Source: Bdellovibrio sp.
Lineage (GTDB): Bacteria; Bdellovibrionota; Bdellovibrionia; Bdellovibrionales; Bdellovibrionaceae
Length of the DNA: 64,000 nucleotides
Assembly (NCBI GenBank): GCA_014378765.1
Contig: JACMNA010000069.1
Coordinates: 16,831 to 80,830 of the forward strand
Reading direction: 5' to 3'
Positions 7,756-14,661 of the stretch are shown here, piece by piece. The number at the start of each line of letters is the position of its first letter. Position 1 is the stretch's first letter. The translations under genes and the position numbers were made by a program. The notes under the pieces are model-generated. The model saw nothing but the letters and a program-made list of their open reading frames with translations, searched no databases and had not been told where the DNA came from.

Positions 7756-8583
7756 TTAATTCGGACAAATGGCCTTAGCTTCATCAGCCGTTATTTGATA
7801 TTTTGACTGGTATTTGTACCCTGTAACTAGTTTTTTCACTTTGTCGTAATTACTATCGCCGTCTGTGTTCTTAATCCAATAATCAAGGGCTTTTGAATCA
7901 CTGTATCCACAAAACTGTTTAAGCATGATCGATGCCGCTAAACCTGAAGCGTGCCAACCATTCCAACAGTGACCGTAAATTGGGCCCTTGAGTTGGCCTT
8001 TAATTCTTGAAAAAACTGTGGAAAGAATTGAATCATAATTACTAACTTGAAGCACCGACACTTGCTTGTAATTAAGTTCGTTATTTAAATTATTACGCGA
8101 ACGACAGTTAGTTACTTTAGGTGCCGTATTGTAATTAGTAGAATAAAAGTAAAAAGATGTTGAAAAATTTTCTTTACATAAATTATCTAAACCCGTGTTT
8201 GGCAAAGGATTAGAATTTTTTCGCACACCGTCTCGGTTGAAAATATTGTTTGCGCCCCCGCGGTAGTAAACTCCGTGTAAAACTACGCGAAAATTTCTTG
8301 TACCGTAAAGGTTTTCATATTGATCGCCGCGGTTATCGGTCACCTTTGAAAATACATCATTGTACTTGTATCTATTTTTATAAATCTCAGCTTCTTGTTG
8401 GATGTATGAAAGTTTGCTTGCAACTTGCTCTTGATCATGATTTTGATTTTGATCTTGGCCACTTGAGGGAGTTTCGGTTTTAGTTTGCGGCGCTTTCGCG
8501 TAATCAGTTTTATTCATGCGTTGCGCACACGCGGCCGCGGTCAGGATTAAAGCCATTGCTAAAAAAATATTTTTAAAATTCAA
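7756..8583 (-). CDS. Lipoprotein with tyrosine-phosphatase-like P-loop lacking the catalytic arginine
   Basis: I do not recognise a named family. A TTG start at 8583 is chosen because GGAGG sits 5 bases upstream; the longer frame to 8601 would place that GGAGG inside the gene. The 275-residue product then begins with a lipoprotein-like signal (hydrophobic NIFLAMALILTAAAC) and a Gln/Asp-rich linker. The C-terminal half has the strand-loop-helix GPIYGHCWNGWHASGLAA, which resembles the HCxxGxxR(S/T) P-loop of cysteine phosphatases; Ala occupies the position of the essential Arg, preceded by His. An upstream NYKQVSVLQV-like strand also fits that fold. It could be a non-catalytic phosphate- or sugar-phosphate-binding protein or an altered hydrolase. 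Four other cysteines lie in the exported part. It lies 115 bases downstream of capA. Confidence 0.55.
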   Translation of the reverse strand: MNFKNIFLAMALILTAAACAQRMNKTDYAKAPQTKTETPSSGQDQNQNHDQEQVASKLSYIQQEAEIYKNRYKYNDVFSKVTDNRGDQYENLYGTRNFRVVLHGVYYRGGANNIFNRDGVRKNSNPLPNTGLDNLCKENFSTSFYFYSTNYNTAPKVTNCRSRNNLNNELNYKQVSVLQVSNYDSILSTVFSRIKGQLKGPIYGHCWNGWHASGLAASIMLKQFCGYSDSKALDYWIKNTDGDSNYDKVKKLVTGYKYQSKYQITADEAKAICPN

Positions 8584-8633
8584 TTGAACCTCCGTGTTCA
8601 AGCGTGTGGTTTTTTCACTGCTTGATATATAGG

Positions 8634-8651
8634 CTTAACGGAATCTTAATG
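8634..8651 (+). promoter_or_regulatory. Pho-box-like tandem repeat (single copy)
   Basis: CTTAACG at 8634-8640, a 4-base spacer and CTTAATG at 8645-8651 form an 11-bp-period direct repeat almost identical (17 of 18 bases) to the site upstream of the olsA-like gene near 43.8 kb. Here it lies between capA and the P-loop lipoprotein gene, but on the strand opposite to both. A TATATA element for the lipoprotein gene abuts it, so a bound regulator would more likely block than activate. Confidence 0.35.
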
Positions 8652-8698
8652 AAAAAACATAAGTTTCTAGACCTATGGCGAGAGCCAGGTCGATGGTG

Positions 8699-9865
8699 TT
8701 ATTTTAAGAAGTCTTCAACTTCTTGTTTTGATTTAAGTTGTCGCTCTTCACCGAGCGTAGTTTTTAAAATTTGTTTTACTTCGGCGGGAACTTTATCACC
8801 CTGCCAAACCGGATTAATTCTAAATACGCTGGTGTCATCTTTTACAATTGTGCGTGTGGTAAATAACGGTAAGTATTTTACATCGACTAACTCTAACCAT
8901 TTTTGATCCGCGCCATTTTTAAATTTTAGGTAAAGAATCATTGAGGTTTTATTTTGAATAGTTATTTGATTACTAACAAAGTTACCCATTGAATAGGCTA
9001 TGACGGTTTTGCGATTGTCTTTGGTTGTGATTTGTTCAATGGGCTGAACCACGTGAGGATGCGAGCCTACGATGGCGGTAGCGCCCAGCTCAAGCATCGT
9101 GCGCCCCCAAGCCTTGACGTGTGGTTCTATTTCAAATTTGTCTTCTTCGCCCCAATGTGGCGTGATAATAATTGCACCGATCTCGGGATTTTCTTTTAAT
9201 TGAGTAATAAGCGCTTTTATTTTTTCTCGGTGTTTGAAACAATAAAGTACTAAATCTTCTTTATCTGGATTTCCGTTAGTCATCTCGGTACAGGCAATCC
9301 AAGCGATCGATCGATTCGAATTAGGGATAGGCATTAAGGTCCACCACGTTTCAAAACCTTGCGTTATTTGCGATTGGTCGGTGATCGTACCGGCAAATCC
9401 TAACTCGTACTTTTTTAAGTTTTCGATTGTTTTTCGAATGCCTTTTGCCTGACGGTCAAGCGCGTGATTGTTAGCGGTTGAGACAATATCAAAGCCCGAG
9501 TTCTTCAGCGCCGGAATAATTTCTTCGGGAAAATTAAACATCGGAAAACCAGTGGGTCCGCCGTACTCGGGAGCCACGGGGCCTTCAAGGTTGGCGTAAG
9601 TGATATGGGCGCGGTCTAAATAATTTTGAACGGGCGCCCAAATTGACTGAAAACCCTCATGAGTTTTTTCTTCGCGGACGCGTATGCGTTGATGAATAAT
9701 TACATCGCCCACAAAAGCGATCGTTAAATCGTTACCACGTTTGATAAAGGGCTCGGTATAATAAACGGTTTTAGGTGAACGCGACTTCAACGCCGTGTCG
9801 GCCTTCTTGCCACTTTGGCAAGAGGCTAAAAGGCCTGCAATAAGAAGTAATTTTATCCGTTTCAT
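8699..9865 (-). CDS. CapA/YwtB-family metallophosphatase-like lipoprotein
   Basis: A 388-residue protein with a short lipoprotein signal ending LLASC (Cys16). The rest is a CapA-type calcineurin-like fold: FVGDVIIH near residue 53, YANLEGPV near residue 92, TANNHALD near residue 133, IITPHWGEE and finally GSHPHVVQP, which together supply the Asp, Asn and His metal ligands. Family members take part in poly-gamma-glutamate export or capsule processing, but no capB or capC homologue is nearby, so an envelope phosphoesterase role is equally possible. The gene starts 10 bases after the bacterioferritin gene and is probably co-transcribed with it. Confidence 0.82.
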   Translation of the reverse strand: MKRIKLLLIAGLLASCQSGKKADTALKSRSPKTVYYTEPFIKRGNDLTIAFVGDVIIHQRIRVREEKTHEGFQSIWAPVQNYLDRAHITYANLEGPVAPEYGGPTGFPMFNFPEEIIPALKNSGFDIVSTANNHALDRQAKGIRKTIENLKKYELGFAGTITDQSQITQGFETWWTLMPIPNSNRSIAWIACTEMTNGNPDKEDLVLYCFKHREKIKALITQLKENPEIGAIIITPHWGEEDKFEIEPHVKAWGRTMLELGATAIVGSHPHVVQPIEQITTKDNRKTVIAYSMGNFVSNQITIQNKTSMILYLKFKNGADQKWLELVDVKYLPLFTTRTIVKDDTSVFRINPVWQGDKVPAEVKQILKTTLGEERQLKSKQEVEDFLK

Positions 9866-9875
9866 TAGATTCTAA

Positions 9876-10304
9876 TTACTTCTTTGGATCTTTAATCATT
9901 TTTTCAACTTCAGCGATGTGAAGTTCTTCTTCGTAAATCATCTTGCGTGCAAATTCTTCAAGTAATATCGAGTCGTCTTTAACTATTTTTAAAAGTTTGT
10001 GGTAAAGCTCAACTTGAATTTTTTCATGGCTAAGACTTTCTTTTAAGATCGCGGTCACCCCGTGATTATTTGATTCTAGTAATTTTCCAATTTTTAATGA
10101 GGGGTGTCCATCCATTGACGTGATAAGTTCGCCAATTTCATCGGCGTGCGTAAGCGACTCTTTAGCCTGCCCACGCAACCAAGAACAGATGGGAATGCGG
10201 TTATGTCCAAACACCATAAAAGCGTAGTGTGTGTATCGTACTACGCCCGCTAGTTCGTGTTCTAAAAGTTCGTTCAGACAATCTATTACCTTTTTGTTAT
10301 CCAT
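9876..10304 (-). CDS. bfr: Bacterioferritin-like iron storage/ferroxidase protein
   Basis: A 142-residue four-helix ferritin-like protein. Ferroxidase ligands are visible as ELLEHELAGVVRYTHY in helix A, KESLTHADEIGEL in helix B, SHEKIQVELYHKLL in helix C and YEEELHIAEVEKM in helix D, giving the paired ExxH motifs. It is somewhat shorter than typical bacterioferritin (about 155 residues), and the heme-ligand methionine cannot be fixed without alignment, so a Dps-like or non-heme relative is possible. It probably stores iron or detoxifies peroxide in the cytoplasm. First gene of a bfr-capA unit. Confidence 0.8.
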   Translation of the reverse strand: MDNKKVIDCLNELLEHELAGVVRYTHYAFMVFGHNRIPICSWLRGQAKESLTHADEIGELITSMDGHPSLKIGKLLESNNHGVTAILKESLSHEKIQVELYHKLLKIVKDDSILLEEFARKMIYEEELHIAEVEKMIKDPKK

Positions 10305-10399
10305 CTTAATCTCCCAGGCGCTTTATTTAAGGCTTAGATAATTAAGACATTGTTCAATTTTCTATTCAAGTACTTATTGGCCCGCCTTAGTCATTGGGC

Positions 10400-10945
10400 T
10401 TATTCAAATTTGTACTCGAGAACCTCACCTTGCAGGTCTAACCAAACGCTGAAAGATTTCTTATTTATGTCAACCATTCTGACTAAAGCCGCATTCTTTG
10501 CCGCATCGAACTCAAGGTGCATCATCGCTACGGTTTCAGCGTAGTCTAGTAATTCTTTTTTATTAGAATCTAGTAAAACTTCGGCGGCATGATCCATAAT
10601 TTTAGCGCTTGAGGCGCCGCTAAATTTTGTGGCGGCCGGATTAAAGTAACCAGTCACATTTTCAAACGATTGCATTTTTGGCTCCGCCGTATAAATCATG
10701 TTTGCGTGCGCCGGTGCTTGCGAATGATCTTCGTTATGGTCAAGAACAACGACCAACTGAAAAGTTCCATCGGCATTTTTTTCAACTTTCATCATATGCA
10801 ATTTGGTAGCGTATTCAGCCGGCAATTTTCCGGTTCTAGCTAACTTTATTAAATCATGTGAAGCCTTTTCAAATACTAAAGCACGAGGCGCGGCAAAAAT
10901 ATTTAAACTAACTAGCGTAACAAGGGTGAACACTACATTTTTCAT
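10400..10945 (-). CDS. Secreted protein of unknown function
   Basis: A 181-residue protein that I cannot assign. The N-terminus MKNVVFTLVTLVSLNIFAAP is a clear signal peptide with cleavage near Ala19. The mature part is mixed alpha/beta, contains HNEDHSQAPAHANM (several histidines, possibly metal-binding) and no cysteine. The start is supported by AAGGAG a few bases upstream on the minus strand. A 19-bp Fur-like site lies about 60-75 bases upstream of the start codon, in the region shared with the divergent gene at 11154. That would suit an iron- or metal-related periplasmic protein, but this is inference. Confidence 0.6.
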   Translation of the reverse strand: MKNVVFTLVTLVSLNIFAAPRALVFEKASHDLIKLARTGKLPAEYATKLHMMKVEKNADGTFQLVVVLDHNEDHSQAPAHANMIYTAEPKMQSFENVTGYFNPAATKFSGASSAKIMDHAAEVLLDSNKKELLDYAETVAMMHLEFDAAKNAALVRMVDINKKSFSVWLDLQGEVLEYKFE

Positions 10946-11002
10946 AAATCTCCTTTTGGTTTTAAAAAAGTTAAATGTGCAGGTGAATCACTCGAATTAC
11001 AA

Positions 11003-11021
11003 TAAAATGAAATTCATTATC
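11003..11021. promoter_or_regulatory. Fur-box-like site between divergent secreted-protein genes
   Basis: The 19 bases at 11003-11021 match the classical Fur consensus (GATAATGATAATCATTATC) at 15 of 19 positions by hand count. The site lies 58 bases before the minus-strand gene starting at 10945 and about 130 bases before the plus-strand gene at 11154. The bacterioferritin gene is close by. Confidence 0.4.
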
Positions 11022-11153
11022 AGCAAATGAATAGTGCTTGGAAGCGAACTGAGAACCAATTGAGAATTGTCTCATTCTAAGACACGGAACAGGTTGTGCA
11101 TTGATAGGATATGTAGCAGGTAAAAGTTTTTAAACGGAAACTACGGGGTTTAC

Positions 11154-11672
11154 ATGAAGTTAGGAATTACTTTAATTGTGTTGGTGTTTACTTCTTTGAC
11201 AACGTTAGCCTGTAACTTAGAAACAGATGCTAGTGCCTGCCTAAGTGGTCGTTGGGAAAGCGCGCCTTGCCATACTAACTTAAAGGCTTCCGAAGGCTAC
11301 GTACGTTCGTGGAGTAGCGCGTGGAGCTTTGATGGTACGAATAAAGCTCAAGGAGAGTTTAAGCATTACAAGAAACCGAATTGTGAAGGGCCGGCCACTT
11401 TAAAGGTGCAAGATTACTTTTACAGCGTAACAAAAATCATCTCCGTTAATAATGCAAAAGCCGCGCAAATGATGTTTGTTCAAGGTAATGAGGCTGAGCC
11501 AATTTATATGAACGATTTAATAACTGTATCGCAAGCGGGTGATGAGTTGTTTTGGGGTAAACCTGCGAGAGACGGATTTCCGACTGAGATCGATTTTTCG
11601 GTTAAGATGACAAAAGTAAAAACTAAAGCCAACCAAGGGCGAAGAGCCTCGCGAGAAGAGAATGCGCCTTAA
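11154..11672 (+). CDS. Secreted or lipid-anchored protein of unknown function
   Basis: A 172-residue protein without a recognised family. The N-terminus has a hydrophobic signal ending TSLTTLAC, so Cys20 could be lipidated, although further cysteines (residues about 29, 39 and 75) could instead form disulphides. The mature part resembles a small beta-rich domain: SYVRSW-like and FDGTNKAQGEFKHYKKPNCEG segments recall extracytoplasmic lipocalin-like or APCDD1-like folds, a guess only. The last 20 residues are basic and look disordered. The gene is preceded by a GGGG stretch 5 bases from the ATG and shares its upstream region with the divergent gene at 10945. Confidence 0.6.
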   Translation: MKLGITLIVLVFTSLTTLACNLETDASACLSGRWESAPCHTNLKASEGYVRSWSSAWSFDGTNKAQGEFKHYKKPNCEGPATLKVQDYFYSVTKIISVNNAKAAQMMFVQGNEAEPIYMNDLITVSQAGDELFWGKPARDGFPTEIDFSVKMTKVKTKANQGRRASREENAP

Positions 11673-11682
11673 GTCGCAATAA

Positions 11683-11720
11683 CATAAAAAGCCTTAAATC
11701 AACTTTCGTTAACTTAAGGC
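11683..11720 (-). terminator. Intrinsic terminator at the end of the flagellar operon
   Basis: On the minus strand GCCTTAA and TTAAGGC (11720-11714 and 11697-11691) form a stem followed by a run of five T residues (11690-11686). It lies 55 bases beyond the flgE stop codon, so it fits as the end of the long flagellar transcript. On the plus strand the same stem lies just beyond the 11154 gene but lacks a good T tract. Confidence 0.65.
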
Positions 11721-11775
11721 CTCTTCGACTATCTTAATGGAGAATCATTTACATTATTTTACTGCCACTATTTTA

Positions 11776-13062
11776 CTACCGCTTCAACTGGATTACTTCG
11801 TTAAGTAATTCGTCTGAAGTGGTAATTGTTTTCGCATTGGCTTGGAACGCACGTTGATCGGCAATCATCGTTACGAATTCAGCCGCTAAATCCACCGTTG
11901 AACGCTCTAATGACTTAGCCATTACGGTTCCACGACCCGACATACGAGGCGCTCCTACTGAAGGTTCACCCGAGTCTTTAGATTGTTTAAATAAGTTCCC
12001 ACCCATTTTAAACATGGCTTCTGGATTTTCGAACTTTGCTAAAACAATTTGGCCTAAGTCTAAAACTTGTCCGTTGGTGTAAGCTGCCGTTAACACGCCT
12101 TCATCATTGAATGATAAACCCGTTACCGTACCGGCAGAATAACCATCTTGGTGCCAAGTGATTACGTCAGACTCTTTACCGTACTGTTTAGTACCGTCGC
12201 CTTTTCCACCCTTAGAAATATCATCACCGAAGTTCAGCGAGATCTTTTGATCTTGCTTTGCTCCGCCTTTGAAATTGAAAGCGGCGTTTGTGACTTCTTG
12301 TGAATTTAATTTTCCGTCTTCAGTAAAGCTTACTTTACCTTCAACCACTTGCGCTAAATCTTGTCCTTCTGGTGCGCCTTCAACTTCTTTATGGTCAACC
12401 ATACCGTGGTAAGACCAAGTGCGATCTTGACCTTTGTTGAAAAACATATTTAATACGTGCTTGTTACCTTGAGAATCATACATTTCAACCGCGGTTGCGA
12501 AGTCTGAAGATTTATATGGGTCTTTAGAATCGAACTTCTTTGCGTCTGCGATAGCGCGTGAATCTAAGTTTAAATCTAATTTAATTTCTTTTGTTCCGGA
12601 TGCATTTACTAAAGCTCTTGGAAACTGAATATTTCCCATGCGAGTTTCAATTTTACCTTTTTCATCGGCTTGGTAACCTTGAACGCGCTGTCCGCTGTTA
12701 GTAACTAAGAAACCTTCTTTATCGAATTTAAATGAACCGTCACGCGTGTAAGCCGTGCCTTCAGTTCCTTTAACTTGAAAGTATCCATCACCGTTAATCG
12801 CTAAATCTGTACCGCGATCGGTGTGGTCAATATTACCTTGTGCTAAAATTGGATTAATAGCGCCGACGCGAACGCCGCGACCCATTTGATTTCCGCCATC
12901 AATTCCCTTTAGATTACGCGACATGATGTCGGTAAACTCGGCTCGTGATGCTTTAAAACCAGTTGTGTTTGCATTGGCAATGTTGTCTGCTACTACGCTT
13001 AAACCTTCGCCCTGTGCTTGTAGACCGCTTACGCCAGTCCATAGTGATGAGAGAACTCCCAT
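11776..13062 (-). CDS. flgE: Flagellar hook protein FlgE
   Basis: A 428-residue hook subunit, polymerised outside the cell between the rod and the filament. The start at 13062 is set by GGAGG 5 bases upstream and gives the standard N-terminus MGVLSSLWTGVSGLQAQGEG; the frame begins 12 bases earlier but that part contains the ribosome binding site. Family motifs are VVADNIANANTTGFKASRAE near residue 28, DLAINGDGYFQVKG near 84 and the C-terminal heptad region DLAAEFVTMIADQRAFQANA. It ends the flagellar operon. A hairpin lies just upstream of its ribosome binding site. Confidence 0.95.
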   Translation of the reverse strand: MGVLSSLWTGVSGLQAQGEGLSVVADNIANANTTGFKASRAEFTDIMSRNLKGIDGGNQMGRGVRVGAINPILAQGNIDHTDRGTDLAINGDGYFQVKGTEGTAYTRDGSFKFDKEGFLVTNSGQRVQGYQADEKGKIETRMGNIQFPRALVNASGTKEIKLDLNLDSRAIADAKKFDSKDPYKSSDFATAVEMYDSQGNKHVLNMFFNKGQDRTWSYHGMVDHKEVEGAPEGQDLAQVVEGKVSFTEDGKLNSQEVTNAAFNFKGGAKQDQKISLNFGDDISKGGKGDGTKQYGKESDVITWHQDGYSAGTVTGLSFNDEGVLTAAYTNGQVLDLGQIVLAKFENPEAMFKMGGNLFKQSKDSGEPSVGAPRMSGRGTVMAKSLERSTVDLAAEFVTMIADQRAFQANAKTITTSDELLNEVIQLKR

Positions 13063-13081
13063 GATAACCTCCATGTCGTAT

Positions 13082-13106
13082 GAATAAGATTGTCGAGATC
13101 TTATTC
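13082..13106 (-). promoter_or_regulatory. Hairpin in the flgE leader
   Basis: GAATAAGAT and ATCTTATTC form a perfect 9-base inverted repeat with a 7-base loop, ending 10 bases upstream of the flgE GGAGG. The flgE leader is about 134 bases long, the longest gap inside the flagellar operon. The hairpin could protect a processed 5' end or modulate flgE translation. There is no T tract, so it is unlikely to be a terminator. Confidence 0.5.
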
Positions 13107-13196
13107 GTTTGTTGAAGGGCCCCCTCTGCGAGGACCAGCCCTGTTACTTTCTTTAGATATTCGACCCAAAGAAAATTAAAAAAATTTACTAAAACC

Positions 13197-13646
13197 TTAC
13201 ATTACGATTGTGCTGTCGATGTTCGTGAACACATTTTCTTTTAATGCGTTCTTGTCCATCACCGTCACGACCGTATTATTCTTCACACTGACGATCAGAG
13301 CTGAATTATCCATCAACACCAGTGTGTCTTTAGATCCTTTAGCCGCGGCCTTCTGCACCGCTTCGCCTAATCGAGTCATGTCTTGCGGCGAATAACTAAT
13401 TCCGCGTGACTGCATTCTCTCGATCGCGTGATTAGAAAACTTCAACGCTCCTGCTTCTACTTTTGGTGGTGCGGTTTTAATCTGTGCCGCAACATCTTCA
13501 GTTTTCAGCGCTCCGTCTAAAGCTTCCTTAAAGGCCACTCCATCCGCACCTGATTTTTTTAAATCTTGTGGTTTGGTTGGAATTAGATTTTCGATTCTGT
13601 TCAGCCCATTTACTAGCGCCGAATTCATCGTCTTCATCTTATCCAT
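13197..13646 (-). CDS. Flagellar operon protein of the TIGR02530 type
   Basis: A 149-residue cytoplasmic protein. The second half, from LKFSNHAIERMQSRGI through DTLVLMDNSALIVSVKNNTVVTVMDK to VFTNIDSTIVM, matches the small conserved protein found between flgD and flgE in many flagellar operons (TIGR02530). Its function is not established; a role in hook assembly has been assumed from position. The start codon overlaps the flgD stop as TAATG. The N-terminal 60 residues are low in conservation and probably disordered. Confidence 0.8.
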   Translation of the reverse strand: MDKMKTMNSALVNGLNRIENLIPTKPQDLKKSGADGVAFKEALDGALKTEDVAAQIKTAPPKVEAGALKFSNHAIERMQSRGISYSPQDMTRLGEAVQKAAAKGSKDTLVLMDNSALIVSVKNNTVVTVMDKNALKENVFTNIDSTIVM

Positions 13647-14644
13647 TACTTCGTCTCCTTTTGTAGCTTGTTGTAAACGTCTCTCGACATTGCTACGCCA
13701 GTTTTAATATCAACCATGCCTGGTGGCATTGGCGTATTCGAAGTATTTGCCTCTTGCTTAACATTAGCTTGCCCTACTGGCTCACTGTTTTTCAAGTCGA
13801 GGTTACTTACATCGATTGATTTCTGGTCGTTCAGCTTAGCACTTGAGTCTGTAATTTGACGAACGTCGCGCATTTTTATGCTCTGACTTCCGACTTGCAA
13901 GACTGGGCCTTCGGGCGAAAAGCTCATCCCAGTAATAACTCCAGAGAAGTCTGACTTCACCGCTAATTTTTGTCCGGCCGAATTTTTTGCTTCAACTTTA
14001 AATTGGTATTCACCAACTGAAGCCTTGGCGCCTTTATCATTCTGACCATTCCAAGTTAATTTATTATCGCCCGCTTTTAAATTTGATAATTTATATTCGC
14101 GAACCATTTCGCCTTTATCATCAAATATTTTAACGGTCGCTTCACTTGAATCTTGCGGAAGGTTAAAATGAAAATCATGTGTTTTATCAAATTGCGTACG
14201 CACCACTTTTGATGAATCACCTGCAACCGTTTTACCAATCAGAGTCAACGCTTGAAAATTTGCGGGCTCAGAACTTTTGCCTTCCATTTTCTGTAACGTT
14301 GAATTCATATTCGACATCTGCTCTAAGGTTGAGAATTGCGCAAGCTGTGCGGCCATCTCGTGATTCTTAAGCGGATTCATCGGATCTTGGTTTTTTAATT
14401 GCGTCAGCATTAACTTAAAAAAAGCGTCTTTATCTAAATTGGGATTTCCTTTTCCTTTAACTACTTTGCCGTCATCAACCCAATTTGGATCCATCGTTTT
14501 ATTAAGTACGGCGCCGATATCATCAGCGCCCAGTTTTGCTTTTTGTTCATCCGTCAGAGCCGTCGCCTTTTTCAAATCGCGTTCGCCGCCTGGAGCTTCA
14601 TTCCAAGTTTTGGTTCCAGCTTTTACGTTCATTGATGTTGCCAT
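13646..14644 (-). CDS. flgD: Flagellar hook assembly (capping) protein FlgD
   Basis: A 332-residue hook cap that promotes addition of FlgE and is discarded afterwards. FlgD signatures are DKDAFFKLMLTQLKNQDPMN near residue 70 followed by MAAQLAQFSTLEQM, and a later FlgD Ig-like region (NLKAGDNKLTWNGQNDKGAK with VGEYQFKVEA). The C-terminal 80 residues, rich in Asn and Ser, extend beyond the usual length of about 230. The start lies 17 bases after fliK and has AAGGAG upstream. Confidence 0.92.
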   Translation of the reverse strand: MATSMNVKAGTKTWNEAPGGERDLKKATALTDEQKAKLGADDIGAVLNKTMDPNWVDDGKVVKGKGNPNLDKDAFFKLMLTQLKNQDPMNPLKNHEMAAQLAQFSTLEQMSNMNSTLQKMEGKSSEPANFQALTLIGKTVAGDSSKVVRTQFDKTHDFHFNLPQDSSEATVKIFDDKGEMVREYKLSNLKAGDNKLTWNGQNDKGAKASVGEYQFKVEAKNSAGQKLAVKSDFSGVITGMSFSPEGPVLQVGSQSIKMRDVRQITDSSAKLNDQKSIDVSNLDLKNSEPVGQANVKQEANTSNTPMPPGMVDIKTGVAMSRDVYNKLQKETK

Positions 14645-14661
14645 CGTTACTCCTTAGTTAA

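Noticed and set aside
8604..8906. Plus-strand open frame of 100 codons overlapping the capA gene end
   Set aside because: It lies mostly antisense to the well-supported capA gene, and its only attraction is the Pho-box-like site nearby; no ribosome binding site or family pattern.
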